Assembly: GCA_902787365.1 (NCBI GenBank)
Contig: CADAGC010000014.1
Span: forward strand, 1 to 44,082
DNA: 44,082 bases
Origin: an uncultured Ruminococcus sp.
Lineage (GTDB): Bacteria > Bacillota > Clostridia > Oscillospirales > Ruminococcaceae
Direction: 5' to 3'
A program made the position numbers and the translations under genes. A model generated the notes under the pieces. The model searched no databases. It saw only the letters and a list, made by a program, of their open reading frames with translations, and was not told where the DNA came from. Shown piece by piece: positions 15,291 through 25,425 of this stretch; the stretch's first letter is position 1; each line of letters opens with the position of its first letter.

Positions 15291-15868
15291 TACAATACTC
15301 CTTTTGTCGAGAGCACACCGCCGCCTGTAAGGCTTACAGCCTCTTTGAGTGCGTGTGCAAGCGCTTTGAACATACCCTCGATTATGTGGTGGTCGTTCTT
15401 GCCGTATTCCTCACGAATGTGCAGAGTTATCCCCGCATTGAATGCAAATGCTCTGAAGAATTCTTCTGCAAGGCAGGTGTCAAACTCGCCCACCTTTTCA
15501 TTTGTAAGCTGTGCATCATACACAAGGAAAGGTCTGCCGCTTATGTCAAGCGAGCATAAGCATAAAGCCTCGTCCATAGGAATATAAAACGACCCGTAGC
15601 GTGCTATGCCCGCCTTGTCGCCTATAGCCTTTGCAAATGCCTGCCCGAGGGCTATGCCTGCGTCCTCTACGCTGTGGTGTCCGTCAACCACCAAGTCGCC
15701 CTTGACAGTTATGTCAAGGTCAAACCCAGCGTGTACTCCAAGCGCTGTGAGCATATGGTCAAAAAACCCTATGCCCGTGTCTATATTCACCTTGCCCGAG
15801 CCGTCAAGACCAAGCTTAACGGCTATGTCGGTCTCTTTTGTTTTTCTTGTTATTTCGGCTGTTCTCAT
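15290..15868 (-). CDS. hisB: Imidazoleglycerol-phosphate dehydratase
   Basis: HisB removes water from imidazole glycerol phosphate to give imidazole acetol phosphate. At 192 aa this is the monofunctional form without the phosphatase domain. The Mn-binding motifs are clear: FFDHMLTALGVH (about 36-47), DGHHSVEDAGIALG (about 63-76) and KNDHHIIEGMFKALAHAL (about 156-173). I used the ATG at 15868 because CGGAG precedes it. The gene begins 13 bases after hisD and its stop overlaps the hisH start. Confidence 0.97.
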   Translation of the reverse strand: MRTAEITRKTKETDIAVKLGLDGSGKVNIDTGIGFFDHMLTALGVHAGFDLDITVKGDLVVDGHHSVEDAGIALGQAFAKAIGDKAGIARYGSFYIPMDEALCLCSLDISGRPFLVYDAQLTNEKVGEFDTCLAEEFFRAFAFNAGITLHIREEYGKNDHHIIEGMFKALAHALKEAVSLTGGGVLSTKGVL

Positions 15869-15881
15869 ATTTTTCTCCGTT

Positions 15882-17174
15882 TTATTCAAATCTTACTTTT
15901 ATAGCGTTTGCGTGTGCTGTGAGCCCCTCTCTTGAAGCCACTAAAACTATATCGTCCTTTGCGTTTCTGAGAGCATCTTCTGTGTAGTAGATGAAAGATG
16001 AACGCTTCTCAAAGCTGTTGACACCCAAGGGCGAGAAGAATCTTGCTGTTCCGCTTGTGGGAAGAACGTGATTGGGGCCTGCATAGTAGTCGCCTAAAGG
16101 CTCTGATGCATACTGCCCTAAGAATACCGAGCCTGCATTGTCAAGCCTGCCTACATACTCCATAGGGTTCTCAAAGAGCACTTCAAGGTGCTCGGGTGCG
16201 AGCCTGTTAGCCATTTCAACAGCCTCGTCCTTGCTCTGACAAATCATCATAGCGCCGTAGTTTTCAAGCGAGCTTCTGATGATATCACGTCTGTCAAGAT
16301 ACTCCATCTGCCTTTCAAACTCAGCATTCACCTTGTCAGCAAGCTCTTCGCTTGTGGTGACGAGTATAGCAGATGCAAGCTTGTCGTGCTCGGCCTGTGA
16401 CATAAGGTCAGCCGCCACGAACTTGGGGTCTGCCGTTTCATCAGCAAGCACAAGCACCTCGCTGGGGCCTGCTACCATGTCTATATCAACTGTGCCGTAT
16501 AAAAGCTTCTTTGCAGTCGCAACAAAGATGTTGCCGGGGCCTACTATCTTGTCAACTTTCGGTATCTCTTCTGTGCCGTAAGCAAGTGCAGCTATAGCCT
16601 GTGCGCCGCCTGCCAAGAACACCCTGTCAACGCCGCAAAGTGCAGCCGCTACAAGGATATCCTTATTAGGTGTGCCATCCTTAAGGGGCGGTGTTACCAT
16701 TATAATCTCACCTACACCTGCTATCTTTGCAGGGATAGCATTCATAAGCACCGACGACGGATAAGCTGCTGTGCCGCCAGGCACATAAAGGCCTACCCTG
16801 TGTAAGCCTCTTACCCTCTGGCCTAAGATGATGCCGCCCTGCTGCGGGTCGATAAAGCTCTGAGACTTCTGTCTCTGGTGAAAAGCCGTGATATTCTCAA
16901 CGCAGTTGAGCAGAGCATTCACAAAATCCTGGTCTGCCTCGGTGAGTGCATCGTTTATAACATCTCTCGGTACTTCATAGTATTCGGGCAGCTTGCCGTC
17001 AAACTTTACCGTGTAGTCCTTAACAGCCTTGTCGCCGTTTGCCTTTACGTTGTCTATTATCTCTGTAACTGTGGCAGTTACTTTCTTGTCAGTCTCACCC
17101 GAGCGCTGGTCAAGGGTCTTGAAAAACTCCACATCGTCCTTGCCGTTTACATATATCTTCTTTACAAGTGCCAT
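15882..17174 (-). CDS. hisD: Histidinol dehydrogenase
   Basis: HisD oxidises histidinol twice with NAD to give histidine, the last steps of the pathway. The 430-aa length is normal. Recognisable parts are GLYVPGGTAAYPSSVLM (about 116-132), the nucleotide-binding region with GPGNIFV, the catalytic Glu-His of APEHLEV and the zinc-site region GPNHVLPTSGTARF. The ATG at 17174 is used; in-frame TTG codons further upstream overlap the hisG stop. AAAGGA lies about 10 bases upstream. The gene is 5 bases downstream of hisG. Confidence 0.97.
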   Translation of the reverse strand: MALVKKIYVNGKDDVEFFKTLDQRSGETDKKVTATVTEIIDNVKANGDKAVKDYTVKFDGKLPEYYEVPRDVINDALTEADQDFVNALLNCVENITAFHQRQKSQSFIDPQQGGIILGQRVRGLHRVGLYVPGGTAAYPSSVLMNAIPAKIAGVGEIIMVTPPLKDGTPNKDILVAAALCGVDRVFLAGGAQAIAALAYGTEEIPKVDKIVGPGNIFVATAKKLLYGTVDIDMVAGPSEVLVLADETADPKFVAADLMSQAEHDKLASAILVTTSEELADKVNAEFERQMEYLDRRDIIRSSLENYGAMMICQSKDEAVEMANRLAPEHLEVLFENPMEYVGRLDNAGSVFLGQYASEPLGDYYAGPNHVLPTSGTARFFSPLGVNSFEKRSSFIYYTEDALRNAKDDIVLVASREGLTAHANAIKVRFE

Positions 17175-17179
17175 TATTA

Positions 17180-17818
17180 TCAATCCTTTTCTAAGTTCTT
17201 GTCAATAAGCTCTACAAGCTGCTCTATCTCCTGCTGTCTGAGCTTCATGCTTACCATGTTGACTATAAGCCTTGCCGAGATAGGGCATATATCCTCAATT
17301 ACTTCAAGGCCGTTTTCCTTTAGCGTCGTGCCTGTTTCAACAATGTCCACGATACCGTCAGAGAGTTCAAGAAGCGGTGCAAGCTCGACCGAGCCTTCTA
17401 TCTTTACTATCTCAACGTCCATACCCTTGCTCTCAAAGTGGTTTCTTGTGATGTTGGGGTATTTTGTTGCTATGGTCTTAACACCATATCCGCCGTAGAA
17501 TTTCTCGCCTTTCTTTGTTGCAAGGGCAAATTTGCACCTGCCAAAGCCAAGGTCAGCAAGCTCAAAGAACTTGCCCTGCATCTCCATTATGGTGTCCTTG
17601 CCCACAACGCCCATGTCGCATACGCCGTGCTCAACATATGTGATAACGTCATTTGCCTTTGCAAGCACAACCTCTATCCTGCCGCCGTCAACAGGAAGTA
17701 TGAGCTTTCTGCCCTTTTCCCTTACGGCTGTGCAGTCAAAGCCTATCTTCTCAAACAGGCCTATTGTGTCCTTTTCAAGTCTGCCCTTTGTGAGGGCTAT
17801 TCTAAGTGGTTTGTTCAT
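17180..17818 (-). CDS. hisG: ATP phosphoribosyltransferase, short form
   Basis: HisG makes phosphoribosyl-ATP from ATP and PRPP, the committed and feedback-controlled step. At 212 aa this is the short form, which lacks the C-terminal regulatory domain and needs HisZ, encoded 15 bases upstream. Seen motifs: LRIALTKGRLEKDTIGLFEK at the N-terminus, GVCDMGVVGKD (about 65-75) and the PRPP-binding loop DIVETGTTLKENGL (about 160-173). Confidence 0.97.
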   Translation of the reverse strand: MNKPLRIALTKGRLEKDTIGLFEKIGFDCTAVREKGRKLILPVDGGRIEVVLAKANDVITYVEHGVCDMGVVGKDTIMEMQGKFFELADLGFGRCKFALATKKGEKFYGGYGVKTIATKYPNITRNHFESKGMDVEIVKIEGSVELAPLLELSDGIVDIVETGTTLKENGLEVIEDICPISARLIVNMVSMKLRQQEIEQLVELIDKNLEKD

Positions 17819-17833
17819 AAGTATTTTCCCGCC

Positions 17834-19033
17834 TTAAATGTTCATTTCTTTTATGTCTTTACCGACTATGATAAGCTTTGCTATGCCCTTGCTTGCGGCA
17901 TATTCCTTGGTTTCCTCAGCCGTGTCAAAGAGAGAATTTTCTACCGTCATTCCCTGCTCGGTCAGCTTCTTGGCATAAGCTATAGCCTCTACCACAAAGC
18001 CTTTCTCGCCGTAAACTACAGCATCAGCAGTCTTTAACTCAAAGCTCTCGCCTATCTTGGTAAGATGTCGTGCCACCGCATCAACATTTACACCAAAGCC
18101 CACAGCAGGGCTGTCAAAGCCGAACTCGCTCATAAGCTTGTTATATCTGCCGCCGTTTAATACATACTTGCCTACCTCAGAGAGATAGCCCTTGAAAACT
18201 ATCCCCGTGTAGTAATCTGTATGGCTGACGATACCAAGGTCAACAGATATCTTGCCCTCATAGCCAAGGCTTATAAGGCGCTCGTATTCTTCCTTAAGCT
18301 CGTCAAGAATAGCTGTTATCTTTTCATCGGTGTAGATATCAGCGGCCTTTTCAAAGACCTCAGCACCGCCGAAAAGCCTCGGCAGCTGCTTAAGAGCCTT
18401 TGTAACATCATTGTCGCCGAATGTTGTGAGCAAGTCATTGAGCGCAGGGTAATTCTTTGTGGAGATAAGCATTCTTATCTCTTCCCTTACATCATCATCA
18501 GCGCCAAGCTTTGCCACAAGTTCCTTGAAATAGCCTATATGCCCAAGTTCCAGCCTGAAATTATCCTTATCAAACATTGCCAAAGCCTCAACAGCCGTGC
18601 AAAGCACTTCGTAATCTGCACGCTTGCTGTTTTTGCCGCCTATAAGCTCTATACCCGCCTGAACAATCTCGTCAGAGCGGCCTTTTAAGAGGGCGTTGTT
18701 CTCATATATCCTCTGGTTGTAGTAAAGGCGAAGGGGCAGCTTTGCGTCCTTAAGCCTTGTAGCCACAAGCCTTGCTATCGGTATGGTGGAATCCGGGCGC
18801 ATAACGATTATCCTGCCCTTTGAGTCAAAGGTCTTGTAAAGGTTCTCTGTTCTGAAATTTCTTGTGCTTCCGCTGAATACATCATAAAACTCCAGCCCGG
18901 GTGTTACAACCTCGCTGTAGCCAAAAGCCGAAAATAGCTCCTTTAAGCGCTTTTCAACGCTTCTTCTTGCAAGGCATTCCTCAAACAAAAGGTCTCTTGT
19001 TCCCTCGGGTGTTATAAGGTCATATCTTTTCAT
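17834..19033 (-). CDS. hisZ: ATP phosphoribosyltransferase regulatory subunit
   Basis: HisZ is a catalytically dead histidyl-tRNA synthetase relative that binds short HisG and carries its histidine feedback control. The 399-aa protein has the class II synthetase-like N-terminal region ITPEGTRDLL, motif 2-like RLYYNQRIYE and MRPDSTIPIARL, and motif 3-like PAVGFGVNVDAV, with no anticodon-binding domain of HisRS. The second of two adjacent ATG codons (19033) has the better spacing to GGAGATAA. It is the first gene of the his operon, about 60 bases downstream of the -10 box at 19091-19096. Confidence 0.95.
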   Translation of the reverse strand: MKRYDLITPEGTRDLLFEECLARRSVEKRLKELFSAFGYSEVVTPGLEFYDVFSGSTRNFRTENLYKTFDSKGRIIVMRPDSTIPIARLVATRLKDAKLPLRLYYNQRIYENNALLKGRSDEIVQAGIELIGGKNSKRADYEVLCTAVEALAMFDKDNFRLELGHIGYFKELVAKLGADDDVREEIRMLISTKNYPALNDLLTTFGDNDVTKALKQLPRLFGGAEVFEKAADIYTDEKITAILDELKEEYERLISLGYEGKISVDLGIVSHTDYYTGIVFKGYLSEVGKYVLNGGRYNKLMSEFGFDSPAVGFGVNVDAVARHLTKIGESFELKTADAVVYGEKGFVVEAIAYAKKLTEQGMTVENSLFDTAEETKEYAASKGIAKLIIVGKDIKEMNI

Positions 19034-19065
19034 CATTTATCTCCATTCTCACTTTATCGTAGTAA

Positions 19066-19096
19066 AGTATTAGCATATTACCATAATACTATGGTA
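19066..19096. promoter_or_regulatory. Palindromic putative operator of the his operon
   Basis: TACCATAATACTATGGTA (19079-19096) is a perfect 7-4-7 inverted repeat covering the -10 box. A second 7-bp inverted repeat, AGTATTA (19066-19072) with TAATACT (19084-19090), overlaps it. The position suggests a repressor site or alternative RNA hairpins. The protein that binds it is not identified. Confidence 0.6.
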
Positions 19097-19119
19097 TCAT
19101 ATTGCACATATTTTGTCAA
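19091..19119 (-). promoter_or_regulatory. Promoter of the his operon
   Basis: On the minus strand TTGACA (19114-19119), 17 bases, TACCAT (19091-19096). The weak -10 is inside the palindrome. The leader to hisZ is only about 50 bases, too short for a T-box. Confidence 0.75.
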
Positions 19120-19193
19120 GCACACTTATATAGTAAGCACAAACTTTGGGCTATTAGATAGTTTTATACAAAATTGCCGCCATATATTGGGCA

Positions 19194-19862
19194 TTATACA
19201 TAACGCAAAATATCCTCAGGCTCATCAAGGGCTGTAAAGCTCTCCTTGCGCTCTATGACATCATTATTCTCATCATATGAATACCACATAGCCTGCAAAG
19301 GCTTCATTCCTACAGCCTTGGCCGCTTCAAGCTCGCCGCTGCCGCCATCACCTATGTATAAGCACTCATCAGCCTTTACACCAAGCCTTTTAAGGCAACA
19401 GTCAAATATCTCCCTCTCGGGCTTTCGCATTTTCAGCTCATAAGAAAGACACGCCGCATCAAAGTATTTAAACAGCACGCTCTCCTTTATAGCCTGCGCC
19501 TCTTCCGAGAAGCAGTTGCTTATAAGGCCTATCTTTATGCCCTTGGCTTTCAGCGCTTCAAGCATAGGAATAATCCCCTCGTGCATTGTTTCAAAGCACC
19601 TGTCCTTAGTCTGCCTGCGCTTTTTTGATATAAGCTTGAGCATTTCCTCGCTGTAGGCATTATTCTCTCTAAGTATGCACTCTATCGTCTGCTCAAAGGT
19701 TATCCTGCCAATCGTCCTGTCATTTTCAAGGCTTCGCCACGTGTTGCGAAATCGCTCGGTGTCCACCCCCGCATCAGCCGCCATAGCTTCGCTGAAATAT
19801 AGCGGCGTGCGGTAATGGGTTATAAGCGTTTCATACATATCAAAAACTACTGCTTTTATCAT
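19194..19862 (-). CDS. HAD family hydrolase
   Basis: This 222-aa protein shows all HAD landmarks: motif I VFDMYETL (nucleophile Asp, with Tyr where phosphatases usually have the second Asp, as in haloacid dehalogenase types), motif II LISNC, motif III Lys in MRKPEREIFD and motif IV YIGDGGSGELEAA. A helical cap of about 75 residues lies between motifs I and II, as in subfamily I. The Tyr at position +2 leaves open whether it is a phosphatase or a dehalogenase-like enzyme. GGGAG precedes two adjacent ATG codons. It lies 11-14 bases after polC on the same strand, so it is likely transcribed with the polC block. Confidence 0.9.
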   Translation of the reverse strand: MIKAVVFDMYETLITHYRTPLYFSEAMAADAGVDTERFRNTWRSLENDRTIGRITFEQTIECILRENNAYSEEMLKLISKKRRQTKDRCFETMHEGIIPMLEALKAKGIKIGLISNCFSEEAQAIKESVLFKYFDAACLSYELKMRKPEREIFDCCLKRLGVKADECLYIGDGGSGELEAAKAVGMKPLQAMWYSYDENNDVIERKESFTALDEPEDILRYV

Positions 19863-19876
19863 CATCTGTGCTCCCG

Positions 19877-22800
19877 TCAGAAAAGCGTCATCTGGTTTTC
19901 AAGCGGCATATCGCCGAATGCGCCGTTCTCTACCAGCGTGTCTATAACAGAACTTGAAACGCCGCTTTGCAGCCTGAATTCCTCGACGGATATAAAGTCG
20001 CCGCCCTTGGCCTTTTCATACAGGCTGTCGGCAGCAGCACCGCCTACGCCCTTTATCGAGCAGAATGGCAGCCTTATTTTGCCGTCCTCTATCTGATATA
20101 TCTTTGAATGTGACTTGTGAATGTCAACAGGCAAAAACTCATACCCACGGGAGAGCATCTCGTTGATAAGCATAAGGGTTTCGAGCACGCCGTCGTCCTT
20201 GGCGGTCTTTTCCTCCTTGGGCTTATTCTTTATCTCCTCCATTTTGTTCCTTACCTGATATACGCCCTTTACAGCTGTTTCAGCATCAAAGTCTTCACCT
20301 CTTACAGTAAAGATAGATGCATAGAAAGCAAGCGGGTTATGCACCTTGAACCAGCAAAGCCTTATCGCCGCTGTAACATAAGCAGCAGCGTGCGCTTTCG
20401 GGAACATATACTTAATCTTAAGGCAGCTGTCAATGTACCATTCGGGAACGTTGTGGTCTCTCATATCCTGCTTCATCTCTTCGGTGAGCAGCTTGGGTGC
20501 CTTGCCCTTACGGGTTATCTCCATTATCTTGAATGAAAGCTTCGGCTCTACCCCGTGATAGATAAGGTATGTCATGATACTGTCACGAGTTCCTATAACA
20601 TTTGATATGTCGCAAACTCCCTGCGCTATAAGCTCCTGCGCATTGCCGAGCCAAACGTCAGTTCCGTGTGAAAGACCCGATATCTGCAACAGGTCAGAGA
20701 AGTTCTTAGGCCTTGATTCAAGCAGCATTCCTCTTACAAAGGGTGTGCCCATTTCGGGTATACCAAGAGTTCCCGTCTGGCAGAAAATGTCCTCCTCTGT
20801 AACGCCCAAAGCCTCAGGCGATGTGAACAGCGAATAAACAGCCGGGTCTGACATGGGCACCGTGGTTATGTCCATTTGTGAGAATCTTTCAAGATACTTG
20901 TAAATTGTCGGCACATCATGCCCCAGCTCGTCAAGCTTAAGTATCGTATCATGCAGCGAATGGAAGTCAAAGTGCGTCGTCACGATGTCCGAATCCGCCT
21001 TCTCGGCAGGGTGCTGCACAGGTGTGAAGTCATACACTTCATAATCGCTCGGTATAACTACCATGCCGCCCGGATGCTGACCTGTGGTACGCTTTACATT
21101 AAGGCAGCCGTTTATCATTCTCTGCATCTCGGCCTTGTGTACCTCAATGTGACGCTCTTCAAGATAATTCTTTACATAGCCAAACGCCGTCTTATCAGCA
21201 ACACCTGCGATAGTTCCCGCCTTGAAAACGTGGTCCTGACCGAAAAGTTCTTCTGTGTATTTGTGAGCCTTTGACTGATAGTCGCCTGAGAAGTTAAGGT
21301 CTATATCAGGCGCCTTGTCGCCGTCAAAGCCAAGGAACGTCTCGAAAGGTATATCATGCCCGTCACGGTGCATATCCTCACCGCATTCGGGGCAGACCTT
21401 TGGCGGTAGGTCAAAGCCTGAGCCTACCGAGCCGTCATCAATAAACTCGCTGTGCCTGCACTTAGGGCAGACATAGTGCGGCTGTAATGGGTTAACCTCC
21501 GATATGCCCGACATTGACGCCACGAATGACGACCCGACCGAGCCACGGGAGCCAACCTGATAGCCGTTCTCGTTAGAGTTGGCAACAAGCTTCTGCGATA
21601 TCATATAAAGCACCGCAAAGCCGTGCTTTATGATAGAGTCAAGCTCTCTCTTTAAGCGCTTGAATACTATCTCGGGAATATGCCCCTCAAAATACTGCGA
21701 TACGTCAACGTCCTCGCCCTCGGGAATCTCAATGCTCTCAGGCTCACAGTTGCCGTAGATAGAGCAGCATTTCCTCCAGCAGATGACCTGCAATTCTCTC
21801 ACAGCACCCTCGATAAAGGGCGTATAAGTTCCGTTCGGGAACGCCTTTACGTCGGGGTCTATCATATCGGCTATAAGGTTTGTGTTGGCAACTACAACCT
21901 CATAGGCCTTTTCCTTGCCGAGATACGCAAAGTCATCAAGCATCTCGTTGGTAGTCTTAAGATAAAGCGGCGGCTGATTGTCGCAGTCGGAATACTTTGC
22001 CGACTGGAGTATAGCTCTGAACACCGCATCGCCCTTGTCCATAAAATGAACGTCGCCTGTGGCGCATACAGGTATACCCAGCTCGTCACCGAGCTTTATT
22101 ATCGTCCTGTTAAAGTCATGCAGCTGCTCAACGGTCTGAACATCGCCTTTTCTGAGCATAAACATATTGTTGCCGTCGGGCTGTATCTCCAAATAATCAT
22201 AATAACTCGCTATCTTGCAAAGCTCTGCCCACGGCCTGCCTGCATAAACGGCCCTGAAAAGCTCGCCCGCCTCGCAGGCACTGCCAACTATAAGCCCCTC
22301 TCTGTGCTTTGAAAGTTCTGACTTGGGTATTCTCGGGTTTCCCTTGAAATACTTAAGGTTTGACATTGATATAAGCTTGTAGAGGTTTTTAAGGCCTGTG
22401 TTATTCTTAACAAGTATAATCTGGTGATAGCTGTTCTTTATCGAATTGGGGTCATCTATCTTCAGCAGGCTGTTGAGTCTGTCGCAGGTTAGCGTTTCAC
22501 CCGGGTTTTCAGCAATAAGTCGCTCACAAAGCTTTTTGAATATTCTGCTGAGTACCTCCGCATCATCGCAGGCTCTGTGGTGATTGAAATCACCTACTTC
22601 GAGATGTTTTGCCACCGTGTCAAGCTTGTGCCTTGAAAGATTAGGCAGCATACATCTTGACATAGGCAGAGTATCAATAGCAGAGAACTCAAAATCTACA
22701 CCGACCCTCTGCGCACAGGTGCTTATAAAGCCCGTATCAAAGTCTGCATTGTGAGCCACAAGCACAGGCTTCTCGCCGCAGAAATCCATAAATCTCTTAA

Positions 22801-24346
22801 GCGCCTCGGCCTCCTTGTCAGCCCCCTGCACCATTTCATTTGTTATGCCTGTAAGCTTTGTTATAAAAGGCGTTATCTCCCTCTCAGGGTCAACGAATAT
22901 ATTGAACCTGTCAATAACTTCAAGGTCTTTTATCTTAACAGCGCCTATCTCTATCATTCGCTCTGTCGTCGCAGAGGTGCCCGTAGTTTCAAGGTCGAAT
23001 ACAATTATCTCCCCTGTCAGCGGCCTGCTGTCGGTGCCCTTCATTATCTCGATCTCATCATTTATCTGATAAGCTTCGATACCGTATATCGTCTTGAACT
23101 CCCCGCCGCCCTTTCTTATATCGGCAGTTGCATTCATAGCATCGGGATAGCCCTGAACAACACCGTGGTCGGTTATAGCTATTGCCTTGTGTCCCCAGTC
23201 ATACGCTAGCTTAACAAGCTTGTCCGCAGGTGTGAGAGCGTCCATGCTCGACATATTGGTGTGGCAATGAAGCTCAACACGCTTTACCTCGGCATCGTCT
23301 TTCTTCTTTATGCGCTTTACAACCATTATGTTTTCAGGCATAATGTTAAGCGAGTGGTCAAAATCGTCCTGCTCGATATTTCCGTTAACGATAATGGTCT
23401 TGCCGTTTTTCAGCTCTTCAAGCGCAGCTTCAAGCTGCGCTCTTGTGTATTTAACATACTTGCCCTTTTTGTTTGAGCCTATTATCTTTATCGAGAATGA
23501 GCTTGTATAGTCGGTAAACATTATAGAAGCTATAAGCATTCCCGTCTTGGTCTCCTTGGTATCAACGCCAAAAATATCGCCCCAAACGGTGATATTATTC
23601 GCAGGCTCTAAAACCAAGTCCTTCATAGCCGTAACATCTGCATCAGACGGGATAGGCCCGCCCTTTACAACAAGCGCTTCGTCAGCCAAAAGTGATAGCC
23701 TTGTAAAGTCGGCGCTAAACGTCCTGTAGGTAAACTCTGCGCCGTTTGCCGCAGGTGCCGCCACCTGCTTTTCCTTGGGCTTCTGACCGCTTTCGGGTGT
23801 ATAAAGCGGCTGATTTGACGACGCCGCATCATTTATCATCTGACTGTGTGCAATATCGTGGGCGTTCTCATCAAATTCAAGCACGCCGCCGAACTGCACA
23901 TCTACTCTTCTGCTGAAAAGCTCATAGATAAGCTCAGGCAGTACCCGTTCAATGCCCCTGTCTTTGAGTATCGAAAAGCCGCCTATCTTAAGCTCTATAT
24001 TCAGCAGATCGCCCTCTATGCTGCAATCGCAGTTGTCAAAAAAGCCGTTTACAAACGGGAATTTTGACCTTAAATACCCAAACACAAGGGGCATTGCCTC
24101 GGGAGTGAGCATATCGGGGGTGTACTTGGGCTTAAGGGTAACTCTCTTTATCCTCAAAGCCTGCGCCATTCTGCCCTCAAACATCTCTTTGTTATCTATA
24201 TGTATGACATTCTTAAATGCAGCAACCAGTTCAAGGCTGCCGTCTATCTCAAAGAATGTCAGCTTTAATACTTTTGCATCTTCCAACTCTTTCGGGATAA
24301 GCTCCTCATATCCGCTGAAAAGGTCAATCAGTTTTTTATCAGGCAT
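19877..24346 (-). CDS. polC: DNA polymerase III PolC-type alpha subunit
   Basis: PolC is the replicative DNA polymerase of Firmicutes, with built-in proofreading. The 1489-aa protein has the family order: N-terminal domains (1-220), an OB fold (about 235-345), the first PHP part with ELHCHTN (about 358), an inserted DEDD exonuclease with FDLETTG (about 450) and HNADFD, then the rest of PHP. The polymerase palm follows, with CPKCRHSEF and [10 protein letters not shown] zinc-binding Cys pairs, [12 protein letters not shown] (catalytic Asp residues, about 1012) and TGQHPGGM. Reading frame and length are intact. AAGGAAAC precedes the ATG. It follows ispG by 28 bases, in the order usual for Clostridia. 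Confidence 0.99.
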   Translation of the reverse strand: MPDKKLIDLFSGYEELIPKELEDAKVLKLTFFEIDGSLELVAAFKNVIHIDNKEMFEGRMAQALRIKRVTLKPKYTPDMLTPEAMPLVFGYLRSKFPFVNGFFDNCDCSIEGDLLNIELKIGGFSILKDRGIERVLPELIYELFSRRVDVQFGGVLEFDENAHDIAHSQMINDAASSNQPLYTPESGQKPKEKQVAAPAANGAEFTYRTFSADFTRLSLLADEALVVKGGPIPSDADVTAMKDLVLEPANNITVWGDIFGVDTKETKTGMLIASIMFTDYTSSFSIKIIGSNKKGKYVKYTRAQLEAALEELKNGKTIIVNGNIEQDDFDHSLNIMPENIMVVKRIKKKDDAEVKRVELHCHTNMSSMDALTPADKLVKLAYDWGHKAIAITDHGVVQGYPDAMNATADIRKGGGEFKTIYGIEAYQINDEIEIMKGTDSRPLTGEIIVFDLETTGTSATTERMIEIGAVKIKDLEVIDRFNIFVDPEREITPFITKLTGITNEMVQGADKEAEALKRFMDFCGEKPVLVAHNADFDTGFISTCAQRVGVDFEFSAIDTLPMSRCMLPNLSRHKLDTVAKHLEVGDFNHHRACDDAEVLSRIFKKLCERLIAENPGETLTCDRLNSLLKIDDPNSIKNSYHQIILVKNNTGLKNLYKLISMSNLKYFKGNPRIPKSELSKHREGLIVGSACEAGELFRAVYAGRPWAELCKIASYYDYLEIQPDGNNMFMLRKGDVQTVEQLHDFNRTIIKLGDELGIPVCATGDVHFMDKGDAVFRAILQSAKYSDCDNQPPLYLKTTNEMLDDFAYLGKEKAYEVVVANTNLIADMIDPDVKAFPNGTYTPFIEGAVRELQVICWRKCCSIYGNCEPESIEIPEGEDVDVSQYFEGHIPEIVFKRLKRELDSIIKHGFAVLYMISQKLVANSNENGYQVGSRGSVGSSFVASMSGISEVNPLQPHYVCPKCRHSEFIDDGSVGSGFDLPPKVCPECGEDMHRDGHDIPFETFLGFDGDKAPDIDLNFSGDYQSKAHKYTEELFGQDHVFKAGTIAGVADKTAFGYVKNYLEERHIEVHKAEMQRMINGCLNVKRTTGQHPGGMVVIPSDYEVYDFTPVQHPAEKADSDIVTTHFDFHSLHDTILKLDELGHDVPTIYKYLERFSQMDITTVPMSDPAVYSLFTSPEALGVTEEDIFCQTGTLGIPEMGTPFVRGMLLESRPKNFSDLLQISGLSHGTDVWLGNAQELIAQGVCDISNVIGTRDSIMTYLIYHGVEPKLSFKIMEITRKGKAPKLLTEEMKQDMRDHNVPEWYIDSCLKIKYMFPKAHAAAYVTAAIRLCWFKVHNPLAFYASIFTVRGEDFDAETAVKGVYQVRNKMEEIKNKPKEEKTAKDDGVLETLMLINEMLSRGYEFLPVDIHKSHSKIYQIEDGKIRLPFCSIKGVGGAAADSLYEKAKGGDFISVEEFRLQSGVSSSVIDTLVENGAFGDMPLENQMTLF

Positions 24347-24374
24347 AGTGTTTCCTTAACGGATGCCCTCCTTC

Positions 24375-25412
24375 TTAAATCTTGTCTATCTCACCAAGCA
24401 GCGCATCAAGCGCCTTGTTCTCGTCTACTTTGTATAGCTGTTTGCCGTTTTTGAACAGCACGGCACAGCCGTCGCCGCCTGCAATGCCTATATCAGCTTC
24501 GCCAGCCTCGCCAATGCCGTTTACCACGCAGCCCATAACAGCTACGGTTATATTCTTATTAATGTCCTTAGTCGCCTGCTCTACCTTCTTTGCAAGGTCA
24601 ACTAAGTTTATCCTCGTTCTTCCGCAGGTCGGGCAGGAAACTATCTTGACGCCCTCACCCTTGCCTATAGCTTTGAGAATGTCCTTTGCAGCATATATCT
24701 CCTTAATCGGGTCATCTGTAAGGGAAACTCTTATAGTCTCGCCTATCCCGTCACAAAGCAGCGATCCTATGCCGACTGCCGACTTTATAAGCCCCATTCG
24801 CTCGGTTCCCGCCTCAGTAACGCCTAAATGCAGCGGGTAATCGCACTTCTGTGCAAGCAGTCTGTAAGCCCCAATCATAGTAGGAACGTCTGATGATTTG
24901 AGCGAAATCACAATGTCCTCAAAATCACATTCTTCAAGAATCCTCACGTGCCCTAAAGCACTCTCAACAAGCGCCTCTGCGCAGGGGTGACCATATTTTG
25001 CAAGTATATCCTTTTCGAGCGACCCGCCGTTTACGCCTATGCGTATGGGGATACTTCGCTTTTTGCATTCGTCAACTACAGCCTGAACTCGCTCCCTGCT
25101 GCCAATGTTGCCGGGGTTTATCCTAATCTTGTCGATACCAGCCTGCGCCGCCGCAATAGCGAGCCTGTAGTCAAAGTGTATATCCGCCACCAGCGGAATG
25201 CTAATCTTATCCTTGATAGCGGGAATAAGCGCCACCGCCGCCATATCGGGTATAGCCGCCCTTACTATCTCACAGCCTGCCTGCTCTAAAGCCACAGCCT
25301 GCCTTACCGAGCCTTCTATATCAGTTGACGGTATGCTGAGCATCGACTGAATGTATATCTTTTCGCCGTTCAGCACGCAGCAGCCGACTTTAACGGGCTT
25401 GCATTTGCGCAT
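24375..25412 (-). CDS. ispG: 4-hydroxy-3-methylbut-2-enyl diphosphate synthase
   Basis: IspG (GcpE) converts methylerythritol cyclodiphosphate to HMBPP in the MEP pathway, using a 4Fe-4S cluster. The 345-aa length is that of the short bacterial form. The N-terminal TIM barrel shows VPLVADIHFDYRLAI and KIRINPGNIG; the C-terminal cluster domain shows SCPTCGRTRI with two Cys and MGCVVNGIGEAGEAD with the third Cys and the Glu ligand. GAGGAGGG precedes the ATG. dxr of the same pathway lies two genes upstream on the same transcript. Confidence 0.98.
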   Translation of the reverse strand: MRKCKPVKVGCCVLNGEKIYIQSMLSIPSTDIEGSVRQAVALEQAGCEIVRAAIPDMAAVALIPAIKDKISIPLVADIHFDYRLAIAAAQAGIDKIRINPGNIGSRERVQAVVDECKKRSIPIRIGVNGGSLEKDILAKYGHPCAEALVESALGHVRILEECDFEDIVISLKSSDVPTMIGAYRLLAQKCDYPLHLGVTEAGTERMGLIKSAVGIGSLLCDGIGETIRVSLTDDPIKEIYAAKDILKAIGKGEGVKIVSCPTCGRTRINLVDLAKKVEQATKDINKNITVAVMGCVVNGIGEAGEADIGIAGGDGCAVLFKNGKQLYKVDENKALDALLGEIDKI

Positions 25413-25425
25413 AAGTCACCCTCCT

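Noticed and set aside
16878-17498. Plus-strand open frame of 206 codons across hisD and hisG
   Set aside because: It overlaps two unquestionable his genes on the other strand and has low-complexity, non-protein-like composition.
19034-19090. T-box leader for the his operon
   Set aside because: The leader is about 50 bases, far too short for a T-box stem and antiterminator.
21680-22312. Plus-strand open frame of 210 codons inside polC
   Set aside because: It is a shadow of the intact polC frame, has no ribosome site and encodes no recognisable protein.
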